From Nostoc sp. ATCC 53789 (GTDB taxonomy: Bacteria; Cyanobacteriota; Cyanobacteriia; Cyanobacteriales; Nostocaceae): a DNA stretch of 64,000 nucleotides. Under the pieces are notes generated by a model. That model was given only the letters and a program-made list of their open reading frames with translations, ran no database searches and had not been told where the DNA came from. Positions 9,970-19,173 of the stretch are shown here, piece by piece; position 1 is the first letter of the stretch; each line of letters begins with the position of its first letter. Position numbers and translations under genes: made by a program. The stretch spans positions 6,042,501 through 6,106,500 of the forward strand of contig NZ_CP046703.1 in the NCBI RefSeq assembly GCF_009873495.1, written 5' to 3'.

Positions 9970-11016
9970 ATGATTGAAATTGACGGTTCCTACGGAGAGG
10001 GAGGCGGACAAGTTCTTCGCACTTCCTTAAGTCTAGCCGCCATTACTGGTGAACCCATACGGATTGCAGGCATTCGCGCTGGACGCAAAAAGCCAGGATT
10101 AGCAGCACAACACTTAACAGCCGTTCGGGCTGCGGGTAGAATTTGTAATGCCCAACTACGGGGTGATGCTTTGGGTTCAATGTTGCTGGAATTCATTCCA
10201 GGTAGTGCTGTGCAAGCTGGAATTTACACCTTTGATGTGAGTAAAGCACAAGAAGGTGGTTCTGCGGGTGCGATCGCTCTTGTTTTACAGACAATTCTCT
10301 TACCTTTAGCACTAGCAACGGGTAATTCTCAGGTAACGCTAAAGGGTGGAACTCATGTAAACTTTAGCCCGACTGTAACCTACATTGAGCAAGTTTATCT
10401 GCCAATACTGCAACGTATGGGAGTAGAAGCCCAAGTTAAGTTAGGCGCTTGGGGGTGGTTTCCTCAAGGTGGGGGAGAAATAGAGTTACAGGTAATTGGT
10501 GGTACTCAACTCGGCGGGATCAACTTGCTGGAAAGGGGAGAGTTACAACAGGTGCGAGGAATAGCAGCAGTAACGGAACTACCTTCTCATATTCCGCAAC
10601 GGATGGCGAATCGTGCGGAGAATTTGTTACGGGAAGCGCATTTGAAAGTTCGTGTACAGACTTTACGAGAAAAAGGTGTGGCACCTGGAGCAGGTATTTT
10701 TTTAACTGCTGAGTATCAAAACAGCTTGACTGGCTTTGGTGGATTCGGGCGTTTGCGGTTGTCGGCAGAGACAGTTGCAGAGATTGCTTGTCAGCAACTG
10801 CTTGAATTTCATCATACTGGTGCAGCAGTGGATGAACATTTAGCAGATCAGTTATTATTGCCGGCTACTTTAGCGTCACAAGAAAGTCAGTACCGGGTAG
10901 CTGAGGTAAGTAGACATTTGACTACGAATGCCGCAGTGATTGAACAGTTTGGACTGGCGCAAATTACAGTAAATGAAGCTGAGAAGATAGTATCTGTAAA
11001 GAGTTTGACTAGTTGA
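9970..11016 (+). CDS. rtcA: RNA 3'-terminal phosphate cyclase
   Basis: 348 residues, the normal RtcA length. RtcA converts RNA 3'-phosphate (or 2'-phosphate) ends to 2',3'-cyclic phosphate through an enzyme-AMP intermediate. Visible family signatures: the opening DGSYGEGGGQVLRTSL, the EGGSAGAIALVLQ segment, GTHVNFSPTVTYIEQV, and a histidine in AAVDEHLADQLL (H290), which fits the adenylylated His of the family. The ATG at 9970 begins directly with the conserved IEIDG strand. No RtcB ligase, RtcR regulator or tRNA gene is nearby, so it does not sit in the classic rtcBA operon; its partner RNA is unknown. A likely soluble, constitutive RNA-repair or processing enzyme. Confidence 0.93.
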   Translation: MIEIDGSYGEGGGQVLRTSLSLAAITGEPIRIAGIRAGRKKPGLAAQHLTAVRAAGRICNAQLRGDALGSMLLEFIPGSAVQAGIYTFDVSKAQEGGSAGAIALVLQTILLPLALATGNSQVTLKGGTHVNFSPTVTYIEQVYLPILQRMGVEAQVKLGAWGWFPQGGGEIELQVIGGTQLGGINLLERGELQQVRGIAAVTELPSHIPQRMANRAENLLREAHLKVRVQTLREKGVAPGAGIFLTAEYQNSLTGFGGFGRLRLSAETVAEIACQQLLEFHHTGAAVDEHLADQLLLPATLASQESQYRVAEVSRHLTTNAAVIEQFGLAQITVNEAEKIVSVKSLTS

Positions 11017-11190
11017 AAGCAGTGCTATTACTCTAGTATTGCTTTATGGTAGAGTATTATAAATTACTATTCTGTAAATTAAAATCATCTTGTGATTCCT
11101 TCTGTCTTCAACTAAAAACTGCAAGATTAAGTCAACAACTTTAATAAAGATTTAAAACTTATTTAAAAAAATCAAGTCATAAACAAACTT

Positions 11191-11661
11191 ATGCCTGTGC
11201 AACCTCATCAAGCTATTGAAGTGTTTTATTCTTATGCTCATGAAGATGAAAAACTGCGCGACAAGCTAGAAAATCACCTCACTCTTTTAAGGCGGCAAGG
11301 AGTGATTACAGGATGGCATGATCGCAAAATTGGAGCAGGAAAAGAATGGCATAGTGAGATAGACACTCACTTAGATTCATCTCAGATAATTTTGCTGCTT
11401 ATAAGTGCAAATTTTATAGCTTCAGATTATTGCTGGGATGTTGAAGTAAAACGGGCAATGGAAAGGCATGAAGCCAAAGAAGCTACAGTTATCCCTATAA
11501 TTCTTGACTCTGTTGATTGGGAGAGCGCACCGTTTGGAAGGATTCAAGCCCTGCCCAAAGATGCTAAACCTGTTAAAAAATGGCGAAATCATAATGATGC
11601 TTTTTTAAGTGTTGCTCAAGGTATCCGAATAGCAATAAAAGACTTGATTGAAAATTCGTAG
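11191..11661 (+). CDS. stand-alone TIR domain protein
   Basis: 156 residues, essentially one TIR domain. Box 1 reads EVFYSYAHEDEK near the N terminus, followed by WHDRKIGAGKEW, the LLLISANFIASDY strand and the WDVEVKRAMER helix. E85 in that helix is the best candidate for the catalytic Glu of TIR NAD-consuming enzymes. No membrane segment and no fused effector are present. A second TIR gene follows 106 bp downstream on the same strand with the same domain layout (see 11768), so the two form a tandem paralogous pair, probably from duplication. Role not shown by sequence: NADase signalling, defence or scaffolding are the options. Both flanking gaps are AT-rich. Confidence 0.9.
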   Translation: MPVQPHQAIEVFYSYAHEDEKLRDKLENHLTLLRRQGVITGWHDRKIGAGKEWHSEIDTHLDSSQIILLLISANFIASDYCWDVEVKRAMERHEAKEATVIPIILDSVDWESAPFGRIQALPKDAKPVKKWRNHNDAFLSVAQGIRIAIKDLIENS

Positions 11662-11767
11662 CAATTAACTGCGTAAACTTCATAATTATGACTGAATAAC
11701 GGATGAAAGAATTAAGCAAAAATGCTATGAAATAAAAGTAATAATTCATTCATATTAATAGGTGTTG

Positions 11768-12856
11768 ATGTCAATGTCGGCTAGTAAGCTTGTCAAAGTT
11801 TTTTATTGCTGTTCAAAATCTGTTAAAGATGAACAAATGCGGCAAAAACTAGAGGAACACCTTAGCATTTTGAGGCGTGAAGGTGTGATTACTAGTTGGC
11901 ACAGGAGCATGATCAGCCCAGGCAAGGAATGGGAAAGTGAAATTGATAAACATTTAAAGACATCAGATATAATTTTGGTGTTAATTAGTTCAGAATTTAC
12001 TGCTTCTGATTATCATTGGGACGTTTTGGCGAAGCAAGCTATGGAACAGCATAAGGCTGGAACATCTCGCGTTGTTGCTATTCTGCTCCGTCCAGTTGAT
12101 GATTATTGGAAGGTCGCATTCCCCAACATCAAAGTTTTGCCCCAAGATGGAATACCTATAATCAAACGAAATCCCCAGGATACAGCTTTTAAAAATGTTG
12201 CCATAGGTATTAGAGAAGTAGCTGAGGAACTTACTGATTCCACTTACTTCATTAAAAAAGTTCTGCGTTGGCTCCAGGTAATTGTGATACTTGTTGGAAA
12301 CGCTGCTGTAAGCGTTTTTATATATGTGGGAACAGTGAGTTTTTCTTATTTGTTTAGATCATCTAGGTCTCGTCGCCGAAATAGAGTCAGCACAATCCCT
12401 GTGAGACTAGTTATTTTCTTTGTATTAGGTGGTACATTTATAAGCTTCATTTATCAAAAGCTTAATACATTAGAGATTCCTTTATTAGCACCTAAACCAA
12501 TTGTAAACTCAACAAAATCAGTAAATACTACTGGCTGGATATGGATAGGTATGGTTAATAAGACCTCAGGTAGTTTATTTGTTGGAAAAAAACTAGTTCT
12601 TCAACCATCAGATCCTAAACAATTTCCTCGTATTGAGCCTCCTATCATTCCATCACCAGGAACAATTGTAACTGTTAAATATGAAGTTAATCTAATGAAG
12701 GAAAAATCTTTGTCTGGAAAAAAAATCGTTAAACTGAAAAAAGGAGAAAAGCTAGTTATCTTGAAAGTAGAGCGTTTCTCAAAGGTAGCAAAAAATTCGC
12801 CTTACATTAAATTGAAAGCGCAAGTTCGGAAATGTAACTCAATTTGTAATAAATAG
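11768..12856 (+). CDS. membrane-anchored TIR protein with SH3-like tail
   Basis: A GTG at 11762 is possible, but ATG 11768 has AGG five bases upstream and is preferred (362 residues). Residues 1-155 are a TIR domain closely paralogous to the preceding gene (SWHRSMISPGKEW, LVLISSEFTASDY), but the helix reads WDVLAKQAMEQ: Leu replaces the putative catalytic Glu. Two hydrophobic segments follow (about 165-195 and 212-228) separated by a basic SRSRRRNR loop, which predicts a two-pass membrane protein. The last 110 residues (GWIWIGMVNKTSGSLFVGKK to the end) resemble the SH3-like tails I recall on cyanobacterial signalling proteins. I infer a non-catalytic, membrane-tethered partner of the first TIR protein. 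The topology would put the tail and TIR domain on the same side. Confidence 0.85.
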   Translation: MSMSASKLVKVFYCCSKSVKDEQMRQKLEEHLSILRREGVITSWHRSMISPGKEWESEIDKHLKTSDIILVLISSEFTASDYHWDVLAKQAMEQHKAGTSRVVAILLRPVDDYWKVAFPNIKVLPQDGIPIIKRNPQDTAFKNVAIGIREVAEELTDSTYFIKKVLRWLQVIVILVGNAAVSVFIYVGTVSFSYLFRSSRSRRRNRVSTIPVRLVIFFVLGGTFISFIYQKLNTLEIPLLAPKPIVNSTKSVNTTGWIWIGMVNKTSGSLFVGKKLVLQPSDPKQFPRIEPPIIPSPGTIVTVKYEVNLMKEKSLSGKKIVKLKKGEKLVILKVERFSKVAKNSPYIKLKAQVRKCNSICNK

Positions 12857-12939
12857 TTCTAAGGTAGGTGTAATTTATCTCAGCACTAACACTTTACCCA
12901 TAAACTTATTAGTGACAAATATAAAATTGGAATCAAACC

Positions 12940-13131
12940 ATGATTGATGAGCAAGGTACCTTAAAAGCTGTGGCAAGCCTTTAAGGTACCTTTAAGGTAT
13001 TAGATGTAGACGGCAACGGAGCAATCTCAACCGACGAAGTGGGGGAGGTAATGCGATCGCTAGGATAAAATCCCACGAAAACGGGGTTGCGTGACTTGAT
13101 CAAAGAAATTGACGTGGATTTGTATCGATAA
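12940..13131 (+). pseudogene. remnant of an EF-hand (calmodulin-like) protein
   Basis: An ATG at about 12940 starts a short frame. From 12991 the sequence reads FKVLDVDGNGAISTDEVGEVMRSLG, a full EF-hand loop with its flanking helices, but ends at TAA. From 13068 the next frame reads NPTKTGLRDLIKEIDVDLYR and stops, which matches the start of a second EF-hand. I read this as a frameshifted and truncated Ca2+-binding protein of the small two-hand type found in Nostoc. The duplicated AAGGTACCTT motifs just upstream may mark the rearrangement. Confidence 0.6.
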
Positions 13132-13137
13132 TTTGGT

Positions 13138-13166
13138 GTAGAGACGTTATGTTACAACATCTCTAC
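13138..13166. repeat. dispersed GTAGAGACG-type palindrome
   Basis: Near-perfect inverted repeat (GTAGAGACGTT... closing with CTCTAC). Related copies occur at 25984-26007, 41660-41687 and 63092-63157, always between genes. May act as a bidirectional transcript end or be a small mobile palindrome. Confidence 0.6.
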
Positions 13167-13258
13167 AGTTCCCTAAATCTACATCTCTCCCAGAATGATG
13201 ATTGAGAGGGTACAGAAACCTGGTAGATTTAGCTATCAGCGAGTAAAAACTGGTGAAG

Positions 13259-14413
13259 ATGAAAGTCCTGGTTATTGGTGGTGATGGATATTGCGGTTGG
13301 GCAACTGCTCTTTACCTTTCCAATCGAGGTTATGAAGTTGGAATTTTAGATAGTTTGGTGCGGCGGCACTGGGATAATGAACTAGGTGTCGAAACTCTCA
13401 CTCCGATCGCACTAACTCAACAACGTCTCCAGCGCTGGCAAGATTTGACGGGTAAATCGATCGACTTGTTCATCGGCGATATTACAAATTACGAATTTCT
13501 CAGCAAAACCTTACATCAATTTCAGCCAAATGCCCTAGTGCATTTTGGTGAACAGCGTTCGGCCCCATTTTCCATGATTGACCGAGAACACGCAGTTCTC
13601 ACCCAAGTCAATAATGTAGTTGGTACGTTGAACTTGTTGTACGCCATGCGGGAAGATTTCCCGGACTGTCATTTGGTGAAGCTGGGAACGATGGGTGAAT
13701 ACGGTACACCCAACATCGACATCGAAGAAGGGTATATCACCATTGAACACAATGGACGCAAGGATACCCTACCTTATCCCAAGCAGCCTGGTTCGATGTA
13801 CCATTTAAGCAAAGTTCATGATAGTCATAACATCCACTTTGCTTGCCGGATATGGGGATTGCGAGCAACTGATTTAAATCAGGGTGTAGTTTATGGTGTC
13901 TTAACCGAAGAAACGGGGATGGACGAACTATTGATTAATCGCCTAGATTACGATGGTGTGTTTGGTACAGCACTAAACCGCTTTTGTATTCAAGCAGCAA
14001 TTGGACATCCCTTAACTGTCTACGGTAAAGGTGGACAAACTCGTGGGTTTTTGGATATTCGGGATACAGTACGATGTGTGGAATTAGCGATCGCTAACCC
14101 CGCACAACCTGGTGAATTCCGCGTATTTAACCAATTTACCGAACAATTTAGCGTCGGTGACTTGGCATTGATGGTGAAAAATGCTGGTAACGCTATGGGG
14201 TTGAAGGTAGAAATCAATCACTTAGATAACCCCAGAGTTGAGAAAGAAGAACATTACTTCAACGCTAAAAACACTAAATTGCTTGATTTAGGTTTACAGC
14301 CTCACTTGCTCTCTGATTCTCTACTCGATTCTCTGTTAAACTTTGCTATTAAGTATCAGAAACGAGTCGATCACAAGCAAATTATGCCCAAAGTCTCTTG
14401 GCACAGAAATTAG
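13259..14413 (+). CDS. sqdB: UDP-sulfoquinovose synthase
   Basis: 384 residues from ATG 13259; a GTG six bases earlier is possible, but members of this family usually open MKVLVIGGDGYCGW. SqdB converts UDP-glucose and sulfite to UDP-sulfoquinovose, the sulfolipid head-group donor. It is an extended SDR: NAD-binding GGDGYCG at the N terminus, GTMGEYG for the catalytic Thr, and the YHLSK stretch for Tyr/Lys. The family hallmark LVRRHWDNE and the substrate loop RSAPFSMID are present. The glycosyltransferase sqdX lies downstream after 334 bp on the same strand, completing the sulfoquinovosyl diacylglycerol branch needed for thylakoid membranes. Confidence 0.97.
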   Translation: MKVLVIGGDGYCGWATALYLSNRGYEVGILDSLVRRHWDNELGVETLTPIALTQQRLQRWQDLTGKSIDLFIGDITNYEFLSKTLHQFQPNALVHFGEQRSAPFSMIDREHAVLTQVNNVVGTLNLLYAMREDFPDCHLVKLGTMGEYGTPNIDIEEGYITIEHNGRKDTLPYPKQPGSMYHLSKVHDSHNIHFACRIWGLRATDLNQGVVYGVLTEETGMDELLINRLDYDGVFGTALNRFCIQAAIGHPLTVYGKGGQTRGFLDIRDTVRCVELAIANPAQPGEFRVFNQFTEQFSVGDLALMVKNAGNAMGLKVEINHLDNPRVEKEEHYFNAKNTKLLDLGLQPHLLSDSLLDSLLNFAIKYQKRVDHKQIMPKVSWHRN

Positions 14414-14747
14414 GTAAACCCCAGTAAATCGTGGGTCTAAAATTGGTCGTCATGTCTTAGCACAATATGGCGACCAATCAATTATTATTTATCAGGCGCA
14501 TCATCCAGCTATTAAGCTGTTATATATTTAAATTGCATAAACTGGGCGCTTATGTTGCCCACGCCACAAGAGTTATGTTTAATTCGATTATGCGAATTAG
14601 ATTCTTTATAGCTTACTAAATTTTCCGTTTAGCACAGTTATTATGACTGTGCAAAATTGATTGCAGCACACGAGACAGTTTATTCTGTGTTTAATCGCAA
14701 AATGCACTCTGAAGCTGAGATTATCTGCCTGTACTGAATAGTTTTTT
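14414..14747. other. intergenic between sqdB and sqdX
   Basis: No gene, repeat or clear terminator seen. A short inverted element TAATTCGATTATGCGAATTA-like lies around 14580-14602. The gap is long for a tight operon, so sqdX may have its own promoter. Confidence 0.4.
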
Positions 14748-15878
14748 ATGAGAATTGCCCTATTTACTGAAACCTTTTTACCCAAGGTTGACGGCATTGT
14801 AACACGCTTGCGCCATACTGTTGACCATCTACAGCGTAGTGGTAATCAAGTGCTGGTGATTGCCCCTGATGGAGGCATCACTGAACACAAAGGCGCTAAA
14901 GTTTACGGTATTACTGGCTTTCCTCTGCCATTGTATCCAGAATTGAAAATGGCACTTCCCCGCCCAGCCATTGGGTACGCTTTAGAAGAGTTTCAGCCAG
15001 ATGTGATTCATGTTGTAAATCCAGCCGTTTTGGGTTTAGCTGGCATATTCTACAGCAAAATCCTCAAAATACCCTTAATAGCCTCTTACCATACCCATTT
15101 ACCTCAATATCTTCAACATTACGGCTTGGGGATGCTAGAAGGTTTTCTTTGGGAACTGCTCAAAGGCGCTCATAATCAAGCAGCTTTGAATCTGTGTACC
15201 TCCACAGCAATGGTGGAGGAACTGACAGGACATGGGATTGAACGTGTAGATTTATGGCAGCGTGGGGTGGATACGGAATTATTTCACCCCGATTTAGCTA
15301 ATGTAGAGATGCGATCGCGTTTATCCCAAAATCATCCAGAAAGTCCATTGCTACTTTACGTTGGGCGGCTTTCTGCTGAAAAAGAAATTGAGCGCATCAA
15401 ACCAATTTTAGAAGCAATTCCCGAAGCGCGGTTAGCATTGGTTGGAGATGGTCCACACCGTCAAGCACTGGAAAAACACTTTGCTGGCACAAATACTTAT
15501 TTTGTTGGATATCTTATGGGACAAGAATTAGGTTCTGCCTTTGCGAGTGCTGATGCCTTTATCTTCCCTTCCCGTACAGAAACACTAGGCTTAGTACTAC
15601 TAGAAGCGATGGCTGCTGGCTGTCCCGTGGTAGCAGCCCGTTCCGGGGGAATTCCTGATATTGTGACAGATGGGGTAAATGGATATCTTTTTGAGCCAAC
15701 AGAAGATGTTAAAGGAGCGATCGCTGCTACTGTTCGTCTCTTAGAACAAAAAGAACAACGAGACATCATCCGTCAAAATGCTCGCCAGGAAGCAGAAAGT
15801 TGGGGTTGGGCAGCTGCAACCAATCAGCTACAAGATTACTACCAGAAGATAATATTTTCTGAGCAGTTGGCAAAATAA
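14748..15878 (+). CDS. sqdX: sulfoquinovosyltransferase
   Basis: 376 residues, a GT4-family (GT-B fold) glycosyltransferase. It should transfer sulfoquinovose from UDP-sulfoquinovose to diacylglycerol at the cytoplasmic or thylakoid face. Evidence: N-terminal MRIALFTETFLPKVDGIV with the acceptor-side loop, YVGRLSAEKEIER at the start of the donor domain, and the nucleotide-sugar motif SRTETLGLVLLEAMAAGCPVV with its EX7E-type glutamates. No transmembrane helix; association with membranes is probably peripheral. Start ATG 14748 matches the family start. Pairing with sqdB makes the assignment secure. Confidence 0.95.
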   Translation: MRIALFTETFLPKVDGIVTRLRHTVDHLQRSGNQVLVIAPDGGITEHKGAKVYGITGFPLPLYPELKMALPRPAIGYALEEFQPDVIHVVNPAVLGLAGIFYSKILKIPLIASYHTHLPQYLQHYGLGMLEGFLWELLKGAHNQAALNLCTSTAMVEELTGHGIERVDLWQRGVDTELFHPDLANVEMRSRLSQNHPESPLLLYVGRLSAEKEIERIKPILEAIPEARLALVGDGPHRQALEKHFAGTNTYFVGYLMGQELGSAFASADAFIFPSRTETLGLVLLEAMAAGCPVVAARSGGIPDIVTDGVNGYLFEPTEDVKGAIAATVRLLEQKEQRDIIRQNARQEAESWGWAAATNQLQDYYQKIIFSEQLAK

Positions 15879-16062
15879 GAGGTAGGGAGTGGGGAGATGA
15901 GGGAGCAGGGGAGGCAGGGAAAGAAGAATTAATAACCATGCCCTATGCCCAAAATCTAAAATCTAAAATTCCCATGACCGAAACAGACTCATAATACAAG
16001 CCCATTTCTTTATGGGGATTATTAATTTTGAATTTTGAATTTTTAATTCGGAGCGAAGCGAC

Positions 16063-18642
16063 GTGACACTCCCCAACCCTGGCAGCGTCTTGGCTACATT
16101 AACTGAACTGACTCAAGTTAATCGGACTCACGCCTTATTGCGTCGCGTAAAAGATTTATCTGTTAATGAATTTGTTTGCCTACTCGACTTCATAACTGCG
16201 GAGTTCCAGCAATTTCTTAGAGCTATTGAACTAATCAATAATGAAGCTCTAGAAACAATGTTAGAGAAGGTACTAGAAGCTATCACACTTAAAATAGGTC
16301 AAATTCTGCAAGCGGAACACACAGCCATTTTTTTAGTTGACCATGACAAAGGTCAACTCTGGTCAAAAGTTCCTCAAGATAATACCCAAAAATTCTTAGA
16401 AATTCGTACTCCTATGACTGTGGGTATCCCCGGTCATGTTGCCAGTACAGGTCAATATTTAAATATATCTGAAACTTATACTCATCCTTTATTTAGCCCA
16501 GAACTCGAAAAACAAATGGGCTACAAAATCCATAATATTTTATGTATGCCTGTTATCAGCAGCAAAAACCAGATTGTTGCGGTAGTTCAACTGGCTAATA
16601 AAACCGGGAATGTTCCATTTACTCATGATGATGAAGAACGTTTTCGAGACTTTGCCGCTTCTATTGGTATCATTCTGGAAAGCTGCCAATCTTTTTATGT
16701 AGCCGCTCGGAATCAACGAGGCGCAACGGCTTTGTTACGCGCAACTCAGACATTGGGGCAAAGTCTGGATTTAGAAGCAACTTTGCAAATAGTCATGGAA
16801 CAAGCTCGAATTTTAATGCAAGCAGACCGCAGCACGCTGTTTTTATATCGTAAAGAGATGAGCGAACTCTGGACAAAAGTTGCGGCGGCGGCAGATGGCA
16901 CAAACTTGCTAGAAATTCGTATTCCCGCTAACCGAGGCATTGCTGGCTATGTGGCTTCTACTGGTCAAGCCTTAAATATTTCCGATGCCTACAAAGACCC
17001 CCGCTTTGACCCAAGTACAGATAGAAAAACTGGTTATGTGACTCGCAATATTCTATGTTTACCAGTATTTAATTCTGCAAATGAATTAATTGGCGTAACC
17101 CAATTAATTAATAAGCAACAAAACAGTTTTACTGCTTCTGATGAAGAGTTTATGCGGGCTTTTAATATTCAGGCGGGAATTGCCTTAGAAAATGCTCGTC
17201 TGTTTGAAAATGTATTGTTAGAAAAACAGTATCAAAAAGACATTTTGCAAAGTCTGTCAGATGCAGTGATTTCTACAGATATGGCAGGTCGAATTGTCAC
17301 AATTAATGATGCAGCTCTGGAGTTATTGGGTTGTCCCGTAAAAAACACCAATACCAAAATTAACAAGCTTTTGTGGGAACAAAATTTGATTGGTCGCTTA
17401 GTTTGGGAAGTTGTGCCGATTGAAAATCTCCAAATGCGACTCGAAGATAGTTTAAAAACTGGAGCTAAACATTATGTGCCAGAGCAAACTTTGATGGTGG
17501 GAATTTCTCTAGTTAAGAATGCTGTTAGCGGTAGCGGGACGTTTAGCGCTCAGTACTCAATTTTAGCATTGTGCGATCGCACTAACCCCAATGTATTCAT
17601 TCCCTGGAATCTCCCCCTCACACCCGAATCTGAGTTTTTTAGCCCTGATGAGGTGCAAACATTAGAACGCAGTACAAATCTCACTGTCAATCCCCTAACT
17701 AACCCAGAAGGCGGCGTTCGGGGTGGTTTGGTGGTGTTGGAAGACATCAGCCAGGAAAAACGGATGAAAACTACCATGTCTCGCTACCTAACGCCTCATG
17801 TAGCCGAACAAGTCATGGCTCTGGGAGAAGATGCTTTAATGGTGGGTGAGCGTAAGGACGTAACCATCTTGTTTTCTGATATCCGAGGCTACACAACACT
17901 TACAGAAAATATCGGTGCAGCTGAAGTATTATCCTTGCTCAATCAGTATTTTGAAACGATGGTGGAGGCGGTTTTTAACTACGAAGGCACGCTCGATAAA
18001 TTTATTGGTGATGCGTTAATGGCGGTATTTGGTGCGCCGCTACCTCTGACAGAAAATCATGCTTGGAGGGCTGTGCAGTCAGCGTTAGATATGCGACAAC
18101 GCTTAGAGGAATTTAACCAGCGACGAATTATCCAGGCGCAGCCACAAATTCGTATTGGCATTGGCATTAGTTCTGGAGAAGTGGTTTCGGGTAATATTGG
18201 TTCCCGTAAACGGATGGATTACACCGTAATTGGAGACAGCGTAAATTTGAGTTCGCGCTTGGAAGCGGTAACTAAAGAATACGGGTGTGATATTATTTTA
18301 AGCGAATTTACTTACCAGATGTGCAGCGATCGCATTTGGGTGCGCCAGTTAGATAAAATCCGAGTCAAAGGGAAACACCAAGCAGTTAATATCTACGAGT
18401 TAATTGGCGATCGCAACACCCCTCTAGATGCCAACACCCAAGAGTTTTTGTATCATTATCATACTGGACGCGCTGCTTATTTATCGCGCGACTTCTCACA
18501 AGCGATCGCTTGTTTTAAAGCCGCCAAATACATCCAACCCAAAGACCAAGGTGTTGATATCCACCTAGAACGTGCGCGTAATTATTTACAAAATCCGCCC
18601 CCAGAGTCATGGGATGGTATTTGGACAATGCTTACTAAATAG
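16063..18642 (+). CDS. cyaB1: GAF-GAF-PAS class III adenylate cyclase
   Basis: 859 residues from GTG 16063, the same length as Anabaena CyaB1. Two GAF domains (about 75-220 and 255-400) precede a PAS-like segment (about 395-500) and a class III cyclase domain (from about 595). Metal-binding aspartates are D606 (FSDIRGY) and D650 (IGDALM); adenine-specifying K646 (LDKFIGD) and T721 (MDYTVIGD) match the Lys/Thr pair reported for CyaB1. A short helical tail after 790 looks TPR-like. By family knowledge, cAMP binding to the second GAF activates the enzyme, giving positive feedback. It is soluble. The gene follows sqdX after 184 bp that contain only A/T heptamer-like repeats, so it probably has its own promoter. 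Confidence 0.95.
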   Translation: MTLPNPGSVLATLTELTQVNRTHALLRRVKDLSVNEFVCLLDFITAEFQQFLRAIELINNEALETMLEKVLEAITLKIGQILQAEHTAIFLVDHDKGQLWSKVPQDNTQKFLEIRTPMTVGIPGHVASTGQYLNISETYTHPLFSPELEKQMGYKIHNILCMPVISSKNQIVAVVQLANKTGNVPFTHDDEERFRDFAASIGIILESCQSFYVAARNQRGATALLRATQTLGQSLDLEATLQIVMEQARILMQADRSTLFLYRKEMSELWTKVAAAADGTNLLEIRIPANRGIAGYVASTGQALNISDAYKDPRFDPSTDRKTGYVTRNILCLPVFNSANELIGVTQLINKQQNSFTASDEEFMRAFNIQAGIALENARLFENVLLEKQYQKDILQSLSDAVISTDMAGRIVTINDAALELLGCPVKNTNTKINKLLWEQNLIGRLVWEVVPIENLQMRLEDSLKTGAKHYVPEQTLMVGISLVKNAVSGSGTFSAQYSILALCDRTNPNVFIPWNLPLTPESEFFSPDEVQTLERSTNLTVNPLTNPEGGVRGGLVVLEDISQEKRMKTTMSRYLTPHVAEQVMALGEDALMVGERKDVTILFSDIRGYTTLTENIGAAEVLSLLNQYFETMVEAVFNYEGTLDKFIGDALMAVFGAPLPLTENHAWRAVQSALDMRQRLEEFNQRRIIQAQPQIRIGIGISSGEVVSGNIGSRKRMDYTVIGDSVNLSSRLEAVTKEYGCDIILSEFTYQMCSDRIWVRQLDKIRVKGKHQAVNIYELIGDRNTPLDANTQEFLYHYHTGRAAYLSRDFSQAIACFKAAKYIQPKDQGVDIHLERARNYLQNPPPESWDGIWTMLTK

Positions 18643-18649
18643 TTATGGG

Positions 18650-18768
18650 GCATTGGGAATTGGGCATTGGGCATGGTGCATGGGTTATTAATTCTTCTCC
18701 CCCTGCTCCCTGTCCCCTTGTCCCCTTGTCCCCTTGTCCCCTTGTCCCCTTGTCCCCTTGTCCCCTTG
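18650..18768. repeat. heptamer and octamer tandem repeats after cyaB1
   Basis: Begins with GGGCATT-type heptamers, then seven exact copies of TCCCCTTG at 18713-18768. The reverse complement of the same octamer recurs at the end of lpxB (about 27268-27315). Typical intergenic short tandem repeats of Nostoc. Confidence 0.9.
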
Positions 18769-18788
18769 CCCCCTTGCTCTCCGCCTCC

Positions 18789-19064
18789 TCAACCTTCAAC
18801 CTCACCCTGGTCATCCTGAAAGGGGTCTTCACCAATTCGCAGTTCTTTCTTTGAGTGTTTCAACTGTTTCCATAGATCCCTTATTTGTTTGTAAGCTTCA
18901 CCTGGAGGCAGCTTTCCACCTGTTTCTAAGTTGCAAATGTAGCTTACGCGTTGGGCAAATTCCTGTAGATTCGCATTAAAAACCAGGTTTTCTGGCTTTA
19001 CCTGACCGTAGTAGCGACCACGAGGGTAGAGAAAATCATCCTTATTCACTATTTTGTTCTCCAT
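18789..19064 (-). CDS. small conserved cyanobacterial protein
   Basis: 91 residues, charged, no membrane segment. It contains FLYPRGRYYGQVKPENLVFNA and a LWKQLKHSKKEL stretch that look conserved; I recall similar short proteins across Nostoc-type cyanobacteria (perhaps the DUF7219 family) but no function. An AAGGTG element lies about 11 bases before ATG 19064. The start codon overlaps the end of a short upstream frame (19042-19173). It is convergent with cyaB1 across an octamer repeat tract. Confidence 0.72.
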   Translation of the reverse strand: MENKIVNKDDFLYPRGRYYGQVKPENLVFNANLQEFAQRVSYICNLETGGKLPPGEAYKQIRDLWKQLKHSKKELRIGEDPFQDDQGEVEG

Positions 19065-19173
19065 TTATTAATTCACCTTCTATTTGAATGTCTGAAGCGA
19101 AATCACTAGCTACCTTAATCTTTATTACTTTCTTCAGACTGGGGAAAAGCAAACCATCCAACTCTTTTTCCAA
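19042..19173 (-). pseudogene. possible truncated small gene upstream of the 91-residue protein
   Basis: A 43-codon frame from TTG 19173 reads LEKELDGLLFPSLKKVIKIK and continues with an acidic tail, ending TAA at 19042, 23 bases inside the next gene. The composition is protein-like and the stop-start overlap looks like an operon junction, but the frame is closed by a stop just upstream. It may be the surviving C terminus of a lost gene. Confidence 0.35.

Noticed and set aside
9817..10011. Minus-strand frame over the rtcA start
   Set aside because: Overlaps the conserved rtcA start and has no protein-like pattern.
18645..18979. Two plus-strand frames rich in Pro-Leu-Val
   Set aside because: Encoded by TCCCCTTG octamers and antisense to the 91-residue protein.
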